A stretch of DNA of 64,000 nucleotides from Rahnella inusitata (GTDB taxonomy: Bacteria > Pseudomonadota > Gammaproteobacteria > Enterobacterales > Enterobacteriaceae): positions 1 through 64,000 of the forward strand of contig NZ_JYDE01000024.1 in NCBI RefSeq assembly GCF_003263515.1, written 5' to 3'. Of the stretch, positions 26,732 through 35,757 are shown in pieces. Each line of letters opens with the position of its first letter. Position 1 is the first letter of the stretch. A model generated the notes under the pieces. It worked only from the letters and a program-made list of their open reading frames with translations, had not been told where the DNA came from and did no database searches. Position numbers and translations under genes: made by a program.

Positions 26732-27639
26732 TTTCCGCTAAGCTGCGATTTCACCAGCTGACAGAACGTATTGATTATAGACGATGCGTGGCTGTCCACC
26801 CTGCGGGCGAGATACAGCGGCGCGCTAAGCTGCGTGCTCGCTGCCAGCGGCAGAAAAACCACGCCGTCGCCGCCCAGCCGGGTCATAGATTCCGGCACAA
26901 TCGAAATCCCCAGCCCCGCGCCGACCAGGCTCAGACACGACGTCAGGCGCGGCGCTTCCTGCACAATGTGCGGGCTGAATCCGGCGCGGACATACGCGGC
27001 GAGTATCGCATCGTACAGCCCTTGCCCCGCCCGTCGCCGGTATAACACAAATGGCTCGTTGCTGAGATCCTCCAGCTTCAATGGCTGCTCAGCCGGTTGT
27101 GATGCCAGCCGGTGCCCGGCAGGCACCGCCACCCACATCGGCTCTTCCAGCACTTTTTCCATCACTAATTCAGGCTTGTCTTTTACGCGCATTCGCACAA
27201 ACGCGACGTCCAGCTGCCCGGCGACGACCGCCGCCAGTAATTCCCCGCTGCCACTTTCCTCCAGCTGAGTACTGACCGAAGGGTAAATCTCACGATAGCG
27301 CCGCAGCAGCGCAGGCACGAAGGTATGCAGCGCGGCGGAGCTGGTGAAACCGATGCGGATCCGCCCCTGTTCCCCCAGTGCGGCACGCTGCATGGCGGCA
27401 CTTAGCTGCCCGGCGCGCGCCAGCACCGCACGAGCTTCGTGCAGCAGCACTTCTCCGGCTTCGGTCGGGATCACCCCGCGTGGCAGACGCTGTAACAGCG
27501 GCACGCCAAAATCATGCTCCAGACTCTGCAAAAGGCGGGTAAGCGGCGGTTGCTGGATAAACAACAGTTCGGCGGCGCGGGTAATACTTCCGGCTTCCAC
27601 CACCGTCACGAAAGCGTTGAGACGTTTCAGTTCAATCAT
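26728..27639 (-). CDS. LysR-family transcription regulator
   Basis: A 303-residue regulator with the N-terminal LysR helix-turn-helix (MIELKRLNAFVTVVEAGS, then ITRAAELLFIQQPPLTRLLQ) and a C-terminal effector domain (about 90-295). The start at 27639 has GGAAG 8 bp upstream and gives the standard MIELKRL beginning; a longer frame to 27909 would overlap the divergent chr gene. It overlaps the arsR-type stop region by 4 bp, tail to tail. By position it may control the divergent chromate-transporter pair. The effector is unknown. Confidence 0.87.
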   Translation of the reverse strand: MIELKRLNAFVTVVEAGSITRAAELLFIQQPPLTRLLQSLEHDFGVPLLQRLPRGVIPTEAGEVLLHEARAVLARAGQLSAAMQRAALGEQGRIRIGFTSSAALHTFVPALLRRYREIYPSVSTQLEESGSGELLAAVVAGQLDVAFVRMRVKDKPELVMEKVLEEPMWVAVPAGHRLASQPAEQPLKLEDLSNEPFVLYRRRAGQGLYDAILAAYVRAGFSPHIVQEAPRLTSCLSLVGAGLGISIVPESMTRLGGDGVVFLPLAASTQLSAPLYLARRVDSHASSIINTFCQLVKSQLSGN

Positions 27640-27768
27640 TGCCATATCTTCCGGGTATCTTTCATTACTATTATAGGCATTAGACATCATGGCATGTCGG
27701 CGCGCATCATCCATATGAAATTTATGCCTTTGGCGTGTCTGGATACTATTGTAGGGAGAGTGGGAAAA

Positions 27769-28353
27769 ATGGCTGATGTCACGCAGGAAAAAATAATGCT
27801 CGATACCGATAATGACACCGCGCCGCAACCCGATTGCGGACAACTGTTTATGGGATTTTTTGTGCTCGGACTGACCGGGTTTGGCGGCGTACTGCCGATG
27901 GCGCGCCACATGCTGGTGGATAAACGACGCTGGCTGACGGCAGATCAGTTCACCGAACTACTCGGGCTCTGCCAGTTTTTGCCAGGCGGCAACATCATCA
28001 ACTTGTCGGTGGCGTTAGGGATGGAGTTTCGCGGGCTTCGCGGCGCGCTGTCGGCCATTCTCGGGCTGATCCTCGCCCCGACCCTTTGCGTGGTACTGCT
28101 CGGTCTGGTGTATGCCCGCTATCAGAATGAGCCTCTGGTGGAACATCTGTTCGCTGGCATGGCAGCGGCGGCGGCCGGTTTACTGCTTTCGACTGGCATT
28201 AAAATGCTTAGCCCGCTGCGGGGGAAATGGCTGCAACTGGCGCTGGTCGCCGCGGGCATCATCGCCATCGCTCTGTTTCGCCTGCCGATGTTGCCAGTCA
28301 TGCTGGTGCTGGCGCCGGTGAGTATTTTCATCTGCGCAAAAGGGAAATTCTGA
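27769..28353 (+). CDS. Chromate transporter family protein, N-terminal half type
   Basis: Inner-membrane protein of 194 residues with five to six hydrophobic segments and the CHR-domain opening GFFVLGLTGFGGVLPMARHM followed by LCQFLPGGNIINLSVALG. It is a short-chain CHR protein acting as a pair with the next gene. The ATG at 27769 follows GGGAGAGTGGGAAAA. It is divergent from a LysR gene. The family includes chromate efflux proteins, but many short-chain pairs have unproven substrates. Confidence 0.82.
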   Translation: MADVTQEKIMLDTDNDTAPQPDCGQLFMGFFVLGLTGFGGVLPMARHMLVDKRRWLTADQFTELLGLCQFLPGGNIINLSVALGMEFRGLRGALSAILGLILAPTLCVVLLGLVYARYQNEPLVEHLFAGMAAAAAGLLLSTGIKMLSPLRGKWLQLALVAAGIIAIALFRLPMLPVMLVLAPVSIFICAKGKF

Positions 28354-28871
28354 TGACGGTTTTATTCTCTCTTGCCCTGTTATTCACCGAACTTTCCCTG
28401 CTGGCCTTTGGTGGCGGCAATACGATTTTGCCCGAAATGCAGCGCGCCGTGGTCGATGTGCATCACTGGATGAGCGCGCAGGAGTTCAGCGCGCTGTTTG
28501 CGCTGGCACAGGCGGCACCCGGCCCGAATATGATGATCGTACCGCTGATTGGCTGGCAGGTGGCCGGATGGTCAGGATTGCTGGTCTCCTCGCTGGCGAA
28601 GTTCGGTCCGTCTTCCATTGTGACGCTGATCGTCATGGGTGGCTGGAAACGCTACAAAGACCGCCCGTGGCGGCAGGTTGTCCAGCGCGGGCTGGTGCCG
28701 GTCACCGTCGGGCTGGTGGTGTCGAGCGGACTGCTGATCGCCGAAGCCTCCGCTACCACGGCTGTCATGGGCGGCATCATCATTTTGTGTACCCTGCTGG
28801 CAATGAATAAGCGCATCCATCCGCTGTGGGTACTGGCGGCAGGCGCGGTGCTGGGGCTGCTGTTGGGGTAG
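28353..28871 (+). CDS. Chromate transporter family protein, C-terminal half type
   Basis: A 172-residue membrane protein with the second CHR-domain pattern (LLAFGGGNTILPEMQRAVV, then FALAQAAPGPNMMIVPLIGW). Its ATG overlaps the stop of the preceding gene (TGATG), so the two are made together and likely form a heterodimer with opposite topologies, as known for short-chain CHR pairs. Confidence 0.82.
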   Translation: MTVLFSLALLFTELSLLAFGGGNTILPEMQRAVVDVHHWMSAQEFSALFALAQAAPGPNMMIVPLIGWQVAGWSGLLVSSLAKFGPSSIVTLIVMGGWKRYKDRPWRQVVQRGLVPVTVGLVVSSGLLIAEASATTAVMGGIIILCTLLAMNKRIHPLWVLAAGAVLGLLLG

Positions 28872-28896
28872 ATATTGGAATAGATGTTTGAGTAAC

Positions 28897-28921
28897 AAAA
28901 AAGGCTGCCGTTTGGCAGCCT
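28897..28921 (-). terminator. Terminator of the Bor-like gene
   Basis: AGGCTGCC and GGCAGCCT form an 8-bp stem with a GTTT loop; on the minus strand it is followed by six T residues. Confidence 0.85.
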
Positions 28922-28942
28922 GAATCATTCGAACTGGATAAC

Positions 28943-29230
28943 TTAAGAACAGAACACGCGTGCTTCACGTGGGGTATAGATCCCGAACGTCACCAGACCC
29001 AGAAGACCGTTAACAAAAGTCTGTTGAGTTTCAACGCGAACGACTTTATCTGCGCCACCGCAGACTTTCGCAGCATCAATGGATTTCTTCTGACCAATAC
29101 CGCTGACGAAGAAGTGATGCGTGGTCACTTGCTTAGGCGCGGTGGCAATACCCTGACCCATGTTGAAAGTTTGCTGTGCACAGCCGGATAACAGTACGGC
29201 AACTGCCGCTGCAAAAATAACTTTTTTCAT
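28943..29230 (-). CDS. bor: Bor-family lipoprotein
   Basis: A 95-residue lipoprotein very close to phage lambda Bor: KVIFAAAVAVLLSGC (lipidated Cys17), QQTFNMG, then THHFFVSGIGQKK and TQQTFVNGLLGLVTFGIYTP. Lambda Bor lies in the outer membrane and raises serum resistance. The gene stands alone with its own terminator; no other phage genes are next to it, so it is a domesticated or ordinary chromosomal copy. Confidence 0.93.
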   Translation of the reverse strand: MKKVIFAAAVAVLLSGCAQQTFNMGQGIATAPKQVTTHHFFVSGIGQKKSIDAAKVCGGADKVVRVETQQTFVNGLLGLVTFGIYTPREARVFCS

Positions 29231-29487
29231 GACAATCCCTTATAGAAGACCCCAATGGCCATTAAGAACCCGTTTCAACCTGCCGGTACGATTTTTTTAT
29301 AAAAACCAATAACACCGGCTGGCTAATTTTGGTTATCGGAGATTTTACTGAAATATTTAAGGGAAAGAAGTAAATCATCGCAAATATTGTGGATTTTTAA
29401 TTGCGAACCCGATCGCAGCATTCATCCGACAAATAGAGTATTGATCCGATATTGAGTATCTATATATATCAATCATTAAGGATGATA

Positions 29488-31446
29488 ATGAACATTAAAC
29501 CTCTTAGCCTCGCCGTTTCCGCCCTTCTGCTTTCAGCAACTGCCTCTGCCGATAACACTCAGCCCGAACTCAGCCAGCGTGAAGTGACGCTGCTGACCGT
29601 CGATGGCCTGCAGTTTAAAGATCTGAATCATTCCGGAAAACTGGAACCCTACGAGGACTGGCGGCTGACGCCACAAGAGCGCGCAGCAGATCTGGTCAAA
29701 CGTATGACGCTGGAAGAAAAAGCGGGTGTGATGATGCATGGCTCAGCACCGACGGCAAACAGCCCGATCGGCGCAGGCACGCATTATGATATGGCGGCTG
29801 CGAGAAAGATGATCGAAGGTGCCAAAGTCAACAGCCTGATTACCCGGCTGTCGGCGGAAGATCCGGCGGTGATGGCAGAAGAAAATAACAAACTCCAGCA
29901 AATCGCCGAAACCTCGCGGCTTGGCATCCCGGTCACCATCAGCAGCGATCCGCGTAACTCGTTCGAATATCTGATTGGCGCCAGCACCTCTTCCGGCAAA
30001 TTCACCCAATGGCCGGAAACGCTGGGGCTGGCCGCGATCGGCAATGAGAAAGTCACACGCCGTTATGCAGATATCGTCCGTCAGGAATATCTGGCCGTGG
30101 GGATCCGCGAAGCGCTTTCACCGCAGGCGGATCTGGCGACCGAACCCCGCTGGGCACGCATCAGCGGTACTTTCGGCGAAGACCCGACCCGCGTTCATCA
30201 TATGGTGCGCGGCTACGTCGAAGGGATGCAAAACGGCGCGGATGGCCTGAATTCTGGCAGCGTCATTTCGGTCGTCAAACACTGGGTCGGCTACGGCGCG
30301 GCTGAAAATGGTTTCGACAGCCACAATGTCTACGGCAAAAACGCCGTGTTCCCCGGCAATAATCTCAAAGAGCACATTTATCCGTTTACCGGCGCGTTTG
30401 AAGCTAACGTCGCCAGCGTCATGCCCACGTACTCGATCCTAAAAAATGTCTCCATCGAAGGTAAACCGCTGGAACAGGCAGGCGCAGGCTTCAGCCATCA
30501 GCTTCTGACCGATATTTTGCGCGGGCAATATGGCTTCAAAGGCGTGATCCTCAGCGACTGGCTAATCACCAGCACCTGCGATGACGTCTGCACCCACGGC
30601 ACGCCGGAAGGTAAAGAGCCGGTACCGGGCGGGATGTCATGGGGAGTCGAAAATCTGACGCCGCAGCAGCGATTCGTCAAAGCGGTCAAAGCCGGTGTCG
30701 ATCAGTTTGGCGGTGTGACCGACTCGCAGTTGCTGGTCAGCGCGGTGAAAGAAAAACAGTTGACTGAAGAACGCCTCAACGAATCGGTGATACGCATTCT
30801 TGAGCAAAAATTCCAGACCGGCCTGTTTGAAAATCCGTACGTCGATGTGCAGAAAGCGGTACAAACCGTTGGCCGCGCGGACTGGCAGAAAGAAGCCGAT
30901 GCCGCACAGGGGCATTCGCTGGTGCTGCTGCAAAATACCGGCGATCTGTTACCGCTGAAAAAGGGCCAGAAAATCTGGCTGTACGGTATTGCACCGAAAG
31001 CCGCCGAGGCCGCCGGATTTACCGTGGTAGATTCACCGGAGAAAGCCGACGTGGCGCTCATCCGCGCGCAAACCCCTTATGAAAAACTGCATCAGGCGTG
31101 GTTCTTTGGTAAGCGTCATCACGAGGGCTCGCTGGAGTTTACCGGCGATAATGCCGATTATCAGGCCATCGTTAACGCCAGCAAACATGTGCCAACGGTA
31201 GTGACGGTGTATCTGGATCGCCCGGCGATTCTGAGCAATGTGAAGGATAAAGCCAAGGCCATCGTGGGGAATTTTGGCGTCAGCGACGCCGTGCTGTTTA
31301 CCCGCCTCACCAGCGGCGAAGCCTTTACCGGCAAACTGCCATTCGAACTGCCGTCGTCGATGGAAGCGGTGCTAAAACAACAGTCTGATATGCCGCACGA
31401 CAGCGAATCTCCGCTGTTTGATATTGGTTTTGGGCTGGCGCGCTGA
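29488..31446 (+). CDS. Periplasmic glycoside hydrolase family 3 enzyme (beta-glucosidase type)
   Basis: A 652-residue secreted enzyme with a signal peptide ending ATASA. The GH3 N-terminal barrel holds MTLEEKAGVMMHG, SVISVVKHWVGYGAAENG and the nucleophile motif ILSDW with Asp357. The C-terminal domain is present but short (VLLQNTGDLLPLKKGQ to the end), without a fibronectin-like tail. The ATG at 29488 follows AAGGATG; a longer frame from 29452 lacks support. Likely cleaves beta-glucosides from plant material; exact linkage is not readable. It stands alone, divergent from bor. Confidence 0.87.
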   Translation: MNIKPLSLAVSALLLSATASADNTQPELSQREVTLLTVDGLQFKDLNHSGKLEPYEDWRLTPQERAADLVKRMTLEEKAGVMMHGSAPTANSPIGAGTHYDMAAARKMIEGAKVNSLITRLSAEDPAVMAEENNKLQQIAETSRLGIPVTISSDPRNSFEYLIGASTSSGKFTQWPETLGLAAIGNEKVTRRYADIVRQEYLAVGIREALSPQADLATEPRWARISGTFGEDPTRVHHMVRGYVEGMQNGADGLNSGSVISVVKHWVGYGAAENGFDSHNVYGKNAVFPGNNLKEHIYPFTGAFEANVASVMPTYSILKNVSIEGKPLEQAGAGFSHQLLTDILRGQYGFKGVILSDWLITSTCDDVCTHGTPEGKEPVPGGMSWGVENLTPQQRFVKAVKAGVDQFGGVTDSQLLVSAVKEKQLTEERLNESVIRILEQKFQTGLFENPYVDVQKAVQTVGRADWQKEADAAQGHSLVLLQNTGDLLPLKKGQKIWLYGIAPKAAEAAGFTVVDSPEKADVALIRAQTPYEKLHQAWFFGKRHHEGSLEFTGDNADYQAIVNASKHVPTVVTVYLDRPAILSNVKDKAKAIVGNFGVSDAVLFTRLTSGEAFTGKLPFELPSSMEAVLKQQSDMPHDSESPLFDIGFGLAR

Positions 31447-31829
31447 TCCCTTCAATTTCTGCGCCGTCACGGCTTTCGTCGTGGCGGCGCATCTTCTGGC
31501 AATGATCTGCACCGCCATTAAACACCCTGTTCGCTGATAATATCGCCCGGCCATTCCCTCCATTCCGCTCAAACAAAAACCACAAAACCCATGAATTTCA
31601 TGCGGATAAAATGTCGCCACTTCACACTTTTTGAATAAAGTTCACTTGAATTTGTAAAATAATAATGATAACAATTATCATTAAGTTTAACATTCGTCTC
31701 GTTTTCGTAAATACCCTGCCTCTTTCTGGCCGGGCTTTCGTGCGGAACGTGGTTGGCTTCCGGGTTTATTTACACACGCATCAATTAATTACTCGAATAA
31801 TGATCGGGTTATTTATAGGGATTATTACT
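31447..31829. promoter_or_regulatory. Control region of the siderophore receptor gene
   Basis: A 383-bp gap containing a promoter-like pair (TTGAAT at 31631, 18-bp spacer, TAAAAT at 31655) and the Fur box next to it, then a leader of about 150 bp. The first 180 bp after the GH3 gene shows nothing clear. Confidence 0.6.
31664..31682. promoter_or_regulatory. Fur box of the siderophore receptor gene
   Basis: AATGATAA-CAA-TTATCATT is a perfect 8-bp inverted repeat within a strong match to the 19-bp Fur consensus. It sits just after the -10-like TAAAAT. Confidence 0.88.
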
Positions 31830-33941
31830 ATGTTGTTGGCTTTTCCCCTCAAACGCTCGGTGCTTTTGTGCGCCATGGCCCTTCCGGCCTCCTCGCTGGC
31901 CGCAGAAGATACAGTGGTTATCAAGGCATCACAGGCTGATACCGCTGATGCACCGACGCAGGGTTACAGTGCAAAAACGTCGAAAAGCGCGACTAAAACC
32001 GACCAGCCGCTGATCACCACCGGTCAGGCCGTTTCGGTCGTAACCCGTCAGCAGATGACGGATCAGAATGCGACGACAGTCAACGCAGCACTGAACTATA
32101 CGCCAGGCGTATTCACTAACTTTGCCGGCGGCGCGACGCGTTATGACACGATCTCCCTGCGTGGTTTCCACGGCGGCGACGTCAACAACACTTTCCTTGA
32201 TGGCCTGCGTATTCTGAGCGATGGCGCGAGCTATAACTCTATTCAGGTTGATCCTTGGTTCCTCGAACGTATTGATGTGGTAAAAGGCCCGTCTTCTGCC
32301 CTCTACGGCCAGAGCATTCCCGGCGGCGTCGTGGTTGAAACCACCAAGCGTCCGCAGTTCGCTGAAGAAGGTCATTTCCAGCTTTCCGGCGGCACGCAAA
32401 ATACCAAAGGTGGCGCATTCGATTACACCAATGCCATCAACGACCAGTGGGCATTTCGCCTGACCGGTATGACCCGCAGCAGCGATACCCAATACGATCA
32501 TCAGCGCGAAGAGCGTTATGCGATTTCCCCGCAGCTGATGTGGCAGCCGGATGAAAACACCTCGCTGTTGCTGCGCGCCTATCTGCAAAAAGATCCGTCC
32601 GGCGGTTATCATGCCGCCGTGCCTGCCGACGGCAGCCTGTACGGACAGAAACTGAGCCGTGGCTTCTTCGACGGTGAAACGGATCGCAACCAGTTCAAGC
32701 GCTGGGAGCAGATCTACAGCTACGAATTCCAGCACGCGTTCAACGACGTCTGGTCATTCCGCCAGAACGCCAACTACACTCACTCCAATACCGAACTGGA
32801 TCAGGTGTATCAGGCGGGCTGGAACGCAGATCGCACGCTGATGAACCGTTATTATTCCGGCGAGAAATCCTCTCTGGATACTTTCGCGATTGATAACCAG
32901 CTTGAAGCCGATTTCGCCACCGGCGAACTGGCGCACAAAGTGGTGCTGGGCTTTGACTATTCTCACTTCGTCAACGATCTGAAGTCTGACGGCGCCACTG
33001 CCGGTACGCTGAACCCGTACACCGGCGTTGGCATCGATACCCTCGATTATTACAGCCACACCCGCGGCAAAAACCGTTACGAGCAGATGGGCACGTATCT
33101 GCAGGACGAAATGAACTGGAACAAGTGGTTCCTGACCTTGTCAGGCCGCTACGATACGCTGAAAACCGACAGTCGCAGCTACGAAAGCATCTATGGCACC
33201 GACAGCCACAGCGAGCGTAAAGACAGCCACTTCAACAGCCGCGCTTCCCTGTTGTATGCATTTGATAACGGGATCTCTCCTTACGTCAGCTACAGTCAGG
33301 CGATGACGCCATCTGCCCTGCCGGGTGCCGACGGCACGTTGCTCAAACCGATGCAAAGTGAGCAATACGAAGCCGGGATCAAATACCAGCCGGTCGGTAC
33401 GTCCGACATGTACACCGCAGCACTGTATGATCTGACGCAGGACGACGTGGGTAACCGCGTAGTGGTCGGCAGCTATTACGAGCCAGCGGGTAAAATCCGT
33501 TCGCAGGGTCTGGAGCTGGAAGCCAAGAAACAGGTCACCGAGCGCTTCAACGTGATGGCCGGTTATACCTACAACAAAGTCCGTATCCGCGATGCCAGCC
33601 AGAACAACGGCAACACGCCATACGTCACGCCAAAACAAATGGCTTCCATCTGGGGTCAGTATAAGACGCCGGTCGGTGTGGATCTGGGGGCGGGTGTGCG
33701 TTACATCGGTACACAGTGGGCGGATAACGAGAACACGCGCCACATGCCTTCCGCCACGCTGGTGGATGCTTCACTGCGTATGAATCTGGTGCAGTTCAAC
33801 CCGCAGCTGAAAGGTGCCTACGTGCAGCTGAACGCCAACAACCTGTTCGATAAGAAATATGTCGCAGCCTGTTATGGCACCAGCTATTGCTACTGGGGTC
33901 AGGAACGTACCGTGGTCGCAACCGTGGGTTACGATTTCTGA
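31830..33941 (+). CDS. foxA: TonB-dependent siderophore receptor (FoxA/FhuA-like, probably ferrioxamine)
   Basis: A 703-residue outer-membrane receptor. It has a signal peptide ending SLAAE, a TonB-box-like DTVVIKA, a plug domain (SVVTRQQMTDQNATTVNAAL, LYGQSIPGGVVVETTKRPQ) and a 22-strand barrel ending in Phe (TVGYDF). A Cys pair (AACYGTSYCYWG) lies near the C-terminus as in FhuA-type receptors. The ATG at 31830 has AGGGA upstream; the longer frame to 31665 runs over the Fur box. Size and hydroxamate-receptor look fit FoxA, and the desferrioxamine operon in the same window supports it; a ferrichrome-type ligand is the alternative. Confidence 0.8.
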   Translation: MLLAFPLKRSVLLCAMALPASSLAAEDTVVIKASQADTADAPTQGYSAKTSKSATKTDQPLITTGQAVSVVTRQQMTDQNATTVNAALNYTPGVFTNFAGGATRYDTISLRGFHGGDVNNTFLDGLRILSDGASYNSIQVDPWFLERIDVVKGPSSALYGQSIPGGVVVETTKRPQFAEEGHFQLSGGTQNTKGGAFDYTNAINDQWAFRLTGMTRSSDTQYDHQREERYAISPQLMWQPDENTSLLLRAYLQKDPSGGYHAAVPADGSLYGQKLSRGFFDGETDRNQFKRWEQIYSYEFQHAFNDVWSFRQNANYTHSNTELDQVYQAGWNADRTLMNRYYSGEKSSLDTFAIDNQLEADFATGELAHKVVLGFDYSHFVNDLKSDGATAGTLNPYTGVGIDTLDYYSHTRGKNRYEQMGTYLQDEMNWNKWFLTLSGRYDTLKTDSRSYESIYGTDSHSERKDSHFNSRASLLYAFDNGISPYVSYSQAMTPSALPGADGTLLKPMQSEQYEAGIKYQPVGTSDMYTAALYDLTQDDVGNRVVVGSYYEPAGKIRSQGLELEAKKQVTERFNVMAGYTYNKVRIRDASQNNGNTPYVTPKQMASIWGQYKTPVGVDLGAGVRYIGTQWADNENTRHMPSATLVDASLRMNLVQFNPQLKGAYVQLNANNLFDKKYVAACYGTSYCYWGQERTVVATVGYDF

Positions 33942-34284
33942 TAGCTAAAGTTATTGATTGTTTTCACTCCCCCTGCACAGGGGGAGTTGGATCAGACCGG
34001 CAGGAGACGCTTTACAGACCGCCGGCAAATTTCACAGACCTAATACAGACGCCCCCTACCCGAAGTCGCCCGCCCTGAATGATCGACGTTATCCACACCC
34101 TCAACCTCGGCACGTGGACAGAAGCGCATTAAGCGTTATTTGCACGTGGAGGTATTATTAAGAATCAATGAAGTGTATGGCTGAAAAATTTGAGCGAATT
34201 AATCCAACCTGAACAATGTTGTCGCAAAGGATCAATACGGTCAGTATGGCGGCTGCCTGACACAATAATAAATAAGGGATTTTA
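33942..34284. other. Gap after the receptor gene
   Basis: A 343-bp gap. A perfect hairpin ACTCCCCCTG/CAGGGGGAGT (33966-33987) lies 25 bp past the receptor stop and probably ends its mRNA though no T-run follows. The rest, including several TACAGACC-like short repeats at about 34010-34050, shows no gene. Confidence 0.5.
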
Positions 34285-34938
34285 ATGTTGCGAAAATCAA
34301 CTCTGATGGCTTTACCTTTGCTGACAACGGCGGTATTCCTGCTGACAGGATGTCCCCCGGCACCGGATCTGACACAGTGGCAGCGTCCTGATACAGACAT
34401 CGACGGCGTGCGCATCGCAATGGGTAAATGCGGCGTACAACTGCCGGGCCCCGATATCCCTAAAACAAATAATGAGTCAGTTCTGTACTACCAATGCATG
34501 GAGAATATGGGGTTTACCCGTAAAGACGGATTCGAAATTTGCAGCATTCGTGTTTACCATGATACCCCAGCCTGCCTTGAGCAAGAGCAGGGGCATCCTT
34601 TAAGTCAGAGCCAGCTGGAAGCGCTGCCGTTTGTCGCAGACAGTGGGTTTCATCCGATTAAACCGGATTCTGGCATAAGCCCGTATTCCCTGATTACCTG
34701 GCGCAAAAAAGGGGCTTCGCTGCATTTTTCTCATAAAGTTGAAAACGACAAACAAGCACTGGCGGTAATGTACCAATGCGGTTATCCACAACCCTTGGGC
34801 TCGGTGCCTTACGTACCGACGCTGCGCAAAGCCGCTGATGTTCAAAAATGCATGCTGGATAAAGGTTTCGAGCCTAAATACGAACTCAATCTGGTCTGTC
34901 GTAATTACCCGAAAGTCACAGGCTGCCCAAAAACCTGA
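34285..34938 (+). CDS. Cysteine-rich lipoprotein with an internal duplication
   Basis: A 217-residue predicted lipoprotein (AVFLLTGC, Cys23, then Pro-Pro-Ala). The mature part holds two similar cysteine modules: Cys49-Cys71-Cys86 with QCMENMGFTRKDGFEIC and Cys165-Cys189-Cys205 with KCMLDKGFEPKYELNLVC, spaced 22/15 and 24/16. More Cys are at 97 and 214, giving likely disulfides. No family is recognised. It stands alone downstream of the receptor. Role unknown. Confidence 0.72.
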   Translation: MLRKSTLMALPLLTTAVFLLTGCPPAPDLTQWQRPDTDIDGVRIAMGKCGVQLPGPDIPKTNNESVLYYQCMENMGFTRKDGFEICSIRVYHDTPACLEQEQGHPLSQSQLEALPFVADSGFHPIKPDSGISPYSLITWRKKGASLHFSHKVENDKQALAVMYQCGYPQPLGSVPYVPTLRKAADVQKCMLDKGFEPKYELNLVCRNYPKVTGCPKT

Positions 34939-35053
34939 TTATTTCTTCTGACATTACCCTGGGACGCTGTATTAACACTGGAGAAATCTGCCCCGGCATC
35001 GCCTTTCACTGCCCGGCGGCTTGTTCCCTTCGTATCTCAATGAAAATAGAGGT

Positions 35054-35548
35054 TCAGCGTTCTTTCTCATCAATCCAGGCAATGAGATCGGCCAGCCTGT
35101 TCTCAGAAAACACGGCTATGCCATGTTCAGTAAGCAGGGATGCTGCGATCCCCATACCTGCCTTACGCTTGCCGCTAAATGAACCGTCATAGATAAATTG
35201 GCTACCGCATGTTGGACTGCCATCGGTTAACAGCGCAGCGGTACAGCCTGACTCCTGAGCGGTACGCAGCGCCAGCCAGGCGCCAAGCTGATATTGCTCC
35301 GTGACATCTTGCCCGGTAATTTCAACTATTCTGACCTGCTTCGGCATGACGTCTTTACCTTCAGCAGACACAATCTCAGCCGGTGGACGCGGCGTTGGCA
35401 GCCCGGCGGCGAGTTCAGGACAGTGGATCACAAGACGCTGCTCTTTCTGCCAACGGTGCAACTGATCGACCATTTGTGCTTTCTCGCTACCGTCATAGCG
35501 GACTTTGAACCCCATGAGGCAGGCACTTACCAGGATTTTATTCATCAT
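35054..35548 (-). CDS. DUF523/TudS-family iron-sulfur protein
   Basis: A 164-residue protein of the DUF523 family, whose member TudS is a [4Fe-4S] thiouracil desulfurase. The conserved features are ILVSACLMG (Cys10), YDGS, HCPE (Cys43 and the catalytic-type Glu) and the SPTCGS loop (Cys114). Three Cys in this pattern bind the cluster in TudS. The start is one of two adjacent ATGs with no strong ribosome site. Single gene; substrate inferred from family only. Confidence 0.82.
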   Translation of the reverse strand: MMNKILVSACLMGFKVRYDGSEKAQMVDQLHRWQKEQRLVIHCPELAAGLPTPRPPAEIVSAEGKDVMPKQVRIVEITGQDVTEQYQLGAWLALRTAQESGCTAALLTDGSPTCGSQFIYDGSFSGKRKAGMGIAASLLTEHGIAVFSENRLADLIAWIDEKER

Positions 35549-35757
35549 CGTTATCGTATATCAGGGCAATTTAAGGCCGGGATTATAACACCTTCGCTTT
35601 ATACACCGGCTTTGCTGTAGCAGTGTCAACCGGCGGCTCAGAGCGAAGAGCAGATGCTGATAAAGTGACCCACCGCCTGTATCTTGCAGTCACATCGTTT
35701 TAAACCTCTGACCTGCTGCCACTGATATACGCGATGATTTCATTGATTTTTTCAAAA

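Noticed and set aside
28943..29230. Prophage remnant around bor
   Set aside because: No integrase, attachment repeats or other phage genes on either side.
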